Shown piece by piece: positions 61,155 through 64,000 of a stretch of DNA of 64,000 nucleotides (positions are counted from its first letter, which is position 1; the number at the start of each line of letters is the position of its first letter). This stretch comes from DASUFP01 sp036274495 (GTDB taxonomy: Bacteria; Bacteroidota; Bacteroidia; AKYH767-A; OLB10): the NCBI GenBank assembly GCA_036274495.1, contig DASUFP010000100.1:1-64000 (forward strand), given 5' to 3'. The position numbers and the translations under genes are program-made. A model generated the notes under the pieces. It worked only from the letters and a program-made list of their open reading frames with translations, was not told where the DNA came from and made no database searches.

Positions 61155-63557
61155 TTAATTACGTAATGGTTTTCCTGTTGTCAAAATGCTCTGAATTCTT
61201 TCAAGCGTTTTGCGTTCTCCGCAAAGCGACAGGAAGGCCTCTCTTTCAAGGTCTAACAAGTATTCTTCCGATACCATTGCCGGAGCTGATAAATCTCCCC
61301 CGCACATTACATAACCCAGTTTTTCAGATATTAATTTGTCGTGTTCAGACATGTAATGCCCTGAAAACATGCTGTTTGCGCCTGCGTAAACCATACCCAG
61401 ACCCTGTTTCCCCAAAACTCTGATGTCTCTCCTCATGGGTGGTTGTACATATCCCGCATCCGCAAGCTCAATAACGGCACTTTTAGCGTCTGCAATCAAC
61501 CTGTTCCTGTTCATTGTAACAGCATCAGTCCCTTTTCTCAATATTCCTAAATCAAATGCCTCTTCGGCCGATGTACTGACCTTAGCTGTTGCTATTGTTA
61601 AAAATCTGTTTTTCAATTCATTAAGTTCAATATCCCCCTCTTTTAAGGCATCAGAAAAACGTAATGTAAATTCTTTACTGCCACCACCACCGGGGATTAA
61701 ACCAACCCCAAATTCAACCAATCCGATATAGGTTTCAGCTGAAGCCTGAACCCTGTCGGCATGTAAACTCATCTCACACCCGCCTCCAAGCGTTAATCCG
61801 TGTGGGGCAACCACCACCGGAATAGCGGAGTGACGTATTCTCATACTTGCTTTTTGAAATGCTCTTATCGCAAAATCGATTTCGTCGAACTCCTGCTCAA
61901 CTGCAAACATGAAAACCATTGCAAGATTTGCACCTGCAGAAAAATTTGGCCCGTCATTGCCAATTACAAGTCCGCGAAAGTCTTTTTCTGCAATGTCAAT
62001 AGCCTTATTGATTCCCTCAAGAACCTCACCGCCTATCGTATTCATTTTCGTTTGAAACTCCAGATTGATTACCCCATCGCCTAAATCGAAGAGAGAGGTT
62101 CCGGCGTTTTTCCAGATGGTGTTTTGCTTTCGTAAATAATCCAATATGATAAATCCATCCTGTCCCGCAACAGGCAAATAACTTTTGGTTGGAATATCAT
62201 AGTACATCTTCCGGCCATTCTCAATTTTGTAGAATGTTTCAGAACCGGAGGCAATCATCTCGTACACCCATGATGAAGGTTTTTTCTTACGTGATTCCAT
62301 TTCTGAAACTGCTGCTTTTAACCCAATCGCATCCCAGGTTTCAAAAGGCCCGAGTTCCCAACCGAAACCGGCTTTTAATGCTTCATCAATTTTATATATT
62401 TCATCTGCAGTTTCAGGTATTCGCTCCGAAACATATTGGAAAAGATTTGAAAAGGATTCCTTATAAAACTCCCCGGCCTTATCAGAAGCATGAAACAGTA
62501 ATTGTGTCCTTTCGCTAAGGTTTTCTTTTTGTTTAGCGGAATCAAGTGCTGCAAATTTTACTTTCTGTTGAGGACGGTATTCAAGTGTTTTTAAGTCAAG
62601 AGCGAGTATCACAGTTTTATTACCCTCTTTCGTTTTTTTGTAAAAACCCGAGCCTGTTTTATCACCAAGACGTTTCTCGTTAAACAGTTTTTCAACAAAC
62701 GCGGGAAGTTTGAATGTTTCCCTTTGGGGATCGTTAGGGCAATTTGCATATAAACCATTTGCAACATGAACCATAGTGTCGAGTCCAACGACATCAGTGG
62801 TTCGAAAGGTTGCTGATTTTGGACGTCCAAGTACAACACCGGTCAGTTTATCAACTTCTTCAACGGTTAATCCGGTTTGTTGTACCTGATGAAGAAGTGA
62901 CAATATGGAATACACCCCAATACGGTTTGCAATAAACGCAGGTGTGTCTTTGCAAAGCACGGTTGTTTTCCCCAAAAACAAATCCCCGTAATGCATTAAG
63001 AAGGCTACTACTTCCGGGTCGGTGTCAAGAGTAGGTATGATTTCGAGTAACCGGAGGTATCGGGGAGGATTGAAAAAATGGGTACCACAAAAGTGCTTTT
63101 TAAAATCATCGGTTCGATCGTCAGTCATTGCACTGATGGGTATTCCGCTTGTGTTGCTTGTTATGAGTGTCCCGGGTTTTCTATGCTGTTCAACAAGAGC
63201 AAATACGCTTTTTTTTATCTCCAGATTTTCAATAACTACTTCAATTATCCAGTCGCAACCTGCAATCAGTTTCATGTGATCATCAAAGTTGCCTGTAGTT
63301 ATTCGATTTGCAAAGGATTTTTTGTAAAGGGGGGAAGGACTTGACCGGATAGCAGTTTGAAGCGAATTGTTTACAATCCGGTTTCGAAAATCCTGTGAAT
63401 CTTCAGTTACCCCTTTCTTTTTTTCCTCGTCAGATATAGATTTTGGCACAATATCAAGCAAAAGCACATTTACGCCAATGTTTGCAAAATGACAGGCAAT
63501 TCGCGAGCCCATTATTCCGGAACCCAGCACTGCAACTTTTTTGATAATTCTGTTCAT
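61155..63557 (-). CDS. 3-hydroxyacyl-CoA dehydrogenase / enoyl-CoA hydratase (FadN-like)
   Basis: An 800-residue multifunctional beta-oxidation enzyme. The N-terminal Rossmann domain has VAVLGSGIMGSRIACHFA (9-26). The hydroxyacyl-CoA dehydrogenase core follows, with CGTHFFNPPRYLRLLEIIP. The C-terminal half holds the hydratase/isomerase module, with GPNFSAGANLAMVFM and FGVGLIPGGGGSKEFTLRF. The order dehydrogenase then hydratase is the reverse of E. coli FadB and is that of Bacillus subtilis FadN. It is 46 bp after the acyl-CoA synthetase gene and 43 bp before the MORN gene on the same strand. Confidence 0.94.
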   Translation of the reverse strand: MNRIIKKVAVLGSGIMGSRIACHFANIGVNVLLLDIVPKSISDEEKKKGVTEDSQDFRNRIVNNSLQTAIRSSPSPLYKKSFANRITTGNFDDHMKLIAGCDWIIEVVIENLEIKKSVFALVEQHRKPGTLITSNTSGIPISAMTDDRTDDFKKHFCGTHFFNPPRYLRLLEIIPTLDTDPEVVAFLMHYGDLFLGKTTVLCKDTPAFIANRIGVYSILSLLHQVQQTGLTVEEVDKLTGVVLGRPKSATFRTTDVVGLDTMVHVANGLYANCPNDPQRETFKLPAFVEKLFNEKRLGDKTGSGFYKKTKEGNKTVILALDLKTLEYRPQQKVKFAALDSAKQKENLSERTQLLFHASDKAGEFYKESFSNLFQYVSERIPETADEIYKIDEALKAGFGWELGPFETWDAIGLKAAVSEMESRKKKPSSWVYEMIASGSETFYKIENGRKMYYDIPTKSYLPVAGQDGFIILDYLRKQNTIWKNAGTSLFDLGDGVINLEFQTKMNTIGGEVLEGINKAIDIAEKDFRGLVIGNDGPNFSAGANLAMVFMFAVEQEFDEIDFAIRAFQKASMRIRHSAIPVVVAPHGLTLGGGCEMSLHADRVQASAETYIGLVEFGVGLIPGGGGSKEFTLRFSDALKEGDIELNELKNRFLTIATAKVSTSAEEAFDLGILRKGTDAVTMNRNRLIADAKSAVIELADAGYVQPPMRRDIRVLGKQGLGMVYAGANSMFSGHYMSEHDKLISEKLGYVMCGGDLSAPAMVSEEYLLDLEREAFLSLCGERKTLERIQSILTTGKPLRN

Positions 63558-63603
63558 ACAGTTATTTAAAAAACTTGTTGATTAATAAATTCTGACTGGG
63601 AGT

Positions 63604-64000
63604 TCAGTCGTTGTATATCTTATCTACCTGATCCTTAAAATTGGATAATATGACCTTGCGCTTTAAACTTAATTTCGGAGTCATTTCACCACCTTCAATC
63701 GAAAACTCCCGGGGAAGTAATTCAATTTTTTTAATCGTTTCATAATGTCCAAGTGAAGTATTCATTTGTTCAACCTCCTGCATTATTCTCTTTTTTACAT
63801 CTTCGCTGGAAGAGATTTCGTTGTTATTGGAAAAAGCAAACCCCTTTTTTTGGCCCCATTCCCTGATAAAATTAAATGCCGGAACAATTAAGGCAGCAGC
63901 AAACTTTTGATTTTCTCCGATTACCATTGCCTGTTCAATAAACCGGGATTCTTTTAGTTTGTTTTCTATCATTTGAGGAGCAATGTATTTGCCTCCGGAT
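63604..64000 (-). CDS. Long-chain acyl-CoA synthetase, C-terminal part (5' end outside window)
   Basis: The C-terminal 131 residues of an AMP-forming long-chain acyl-CoA ligase. The frame stays open to the right edge (SGGKYIAPQ before MIENKLKESRF), so the gene begins outside. IEQAMVIGENQKFAAALIVP is the typical C-terminal-domain segment, and the end ITPKLSLKRK-type motif (MTPKLSLKRKVIL) carries the catalytic Lys region. It activates fatty acids and is followed by the FadN-like gene, so the five genes together form a fatty-acid oxidation unit. Length and specificity cannot be judged from this part. Confidence 0.9.
   Translation of the reverse strand, partial: SGGKYIAPQMIENKLKESRFIEQAMVIGENQKFAAALIVPAFNFIREWGQKKGFAFSNNNEISSSEDVKKRIMQEVEQMNTSLGHYETIKKIELLPREFSIEGGEMTPKLSLKRKVILSNFKDQVDKIYND

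Noticed and set aside
1..64000. tRNA, rRNA, insertion sequences or prophage
   Set aside because: No cloverleaf, rRNA-like stretch, transposase or integrase was seen anywhere in the window by reading both strands; a covariance search would be needed to exclude small tRNAs fully.

Overview
This window is a chromosomal segment of a Bacteroidota bacterium that carries a type IX secretion system (T9SS). The evidence is a complete gldK-gldL-gldM-gldN core, three PorP/SprF-family membrane proteins, two SprB-repeat adhesins ending in the type B (CHU_C) T9SS sorting domain, and many promoters of the phylum-specific TAnnTTTG -7 / TTG -33 type. DUF2723, DUF4476 and DUF1573 proteins also fit the phylum. 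The genus cannot be read from the sequence. I see no rRNA, tRNA, insertion sequence, prophage or CRISPR array, and the left and right edges both cut a gene.

Layout. (1) Bases 1-15.7 kb hold two tandem cassettes, each a cell-surface SprB-repeat adhesin followed by a PorP/SprF partner. The first adhesin is cut by the left edge. The second is complete at about 3,700 residues, with 40 repeats of 77 residues. (2) 15.8-22.6 kb, minus strand, is a housekeeping run: miaB, an orphan sigma-54 activator, lptE, an unknown TPR-like gene, secG, groES, groEL. (3) 22.8-32.5 kb, plus strand, holds topA, a degenerate arginase-fold protein, a third porP, and gldKLMN. (4) 32.5-36.3 kb, minus strand, holds a metal-binding lipoprotein and the fused mutase IcmF. 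(5) 36.4-38.8 kb, plus strand, holds a glycosyltransferase, a YdcF/ElyC-like protein and an OmpH/Skp-like chaperone. (6) 38.8-42.6 kb, minus strand, holds a DUF4476 protein and valS. (7) 43.1-53.0 kb is mostly plus strand: two DUF1573 proteins around a methyltransferase, an aminotransferase, pyrE (sharing its start with a divergent Nudix gene), an SRPBCC protein, rsfS, ftsH, a LUD protein, DUF2007 and cdsA. birA is on the opposite strand. (8) 53.0-64.0 kb, minus strand, holds a metallopeptidase, a DUF2723 membrane protein and a beta-oxidation group: acyl-CoA ligase, FadN-like, thiolase and acyl-CoA dehydrogenase, with MORN-repeat and beta-barrel genes between them.

How it fits together. Sec (including SecG) exports the adhesins and the Gld/PorP proteins. 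GldK/N form the periplasmic/outer-membrane ring and GldL/M the inner-membrane motor. PorP/SprF proteins serve type B substrates such as the two giant adhesins. LptE, the OmpH-like chaperone and GroESL support envelope and protein folding. Physical linkage of adhesins, their SprF partners and the secretion core within 32 kb is the most notable theme. The 40-repeat adhesin, with its uncharacterised N-terminal head and higher-order repeat structure, is the best candidate for something not described in detail. The rest is largely ordinary chromosomal backbone.
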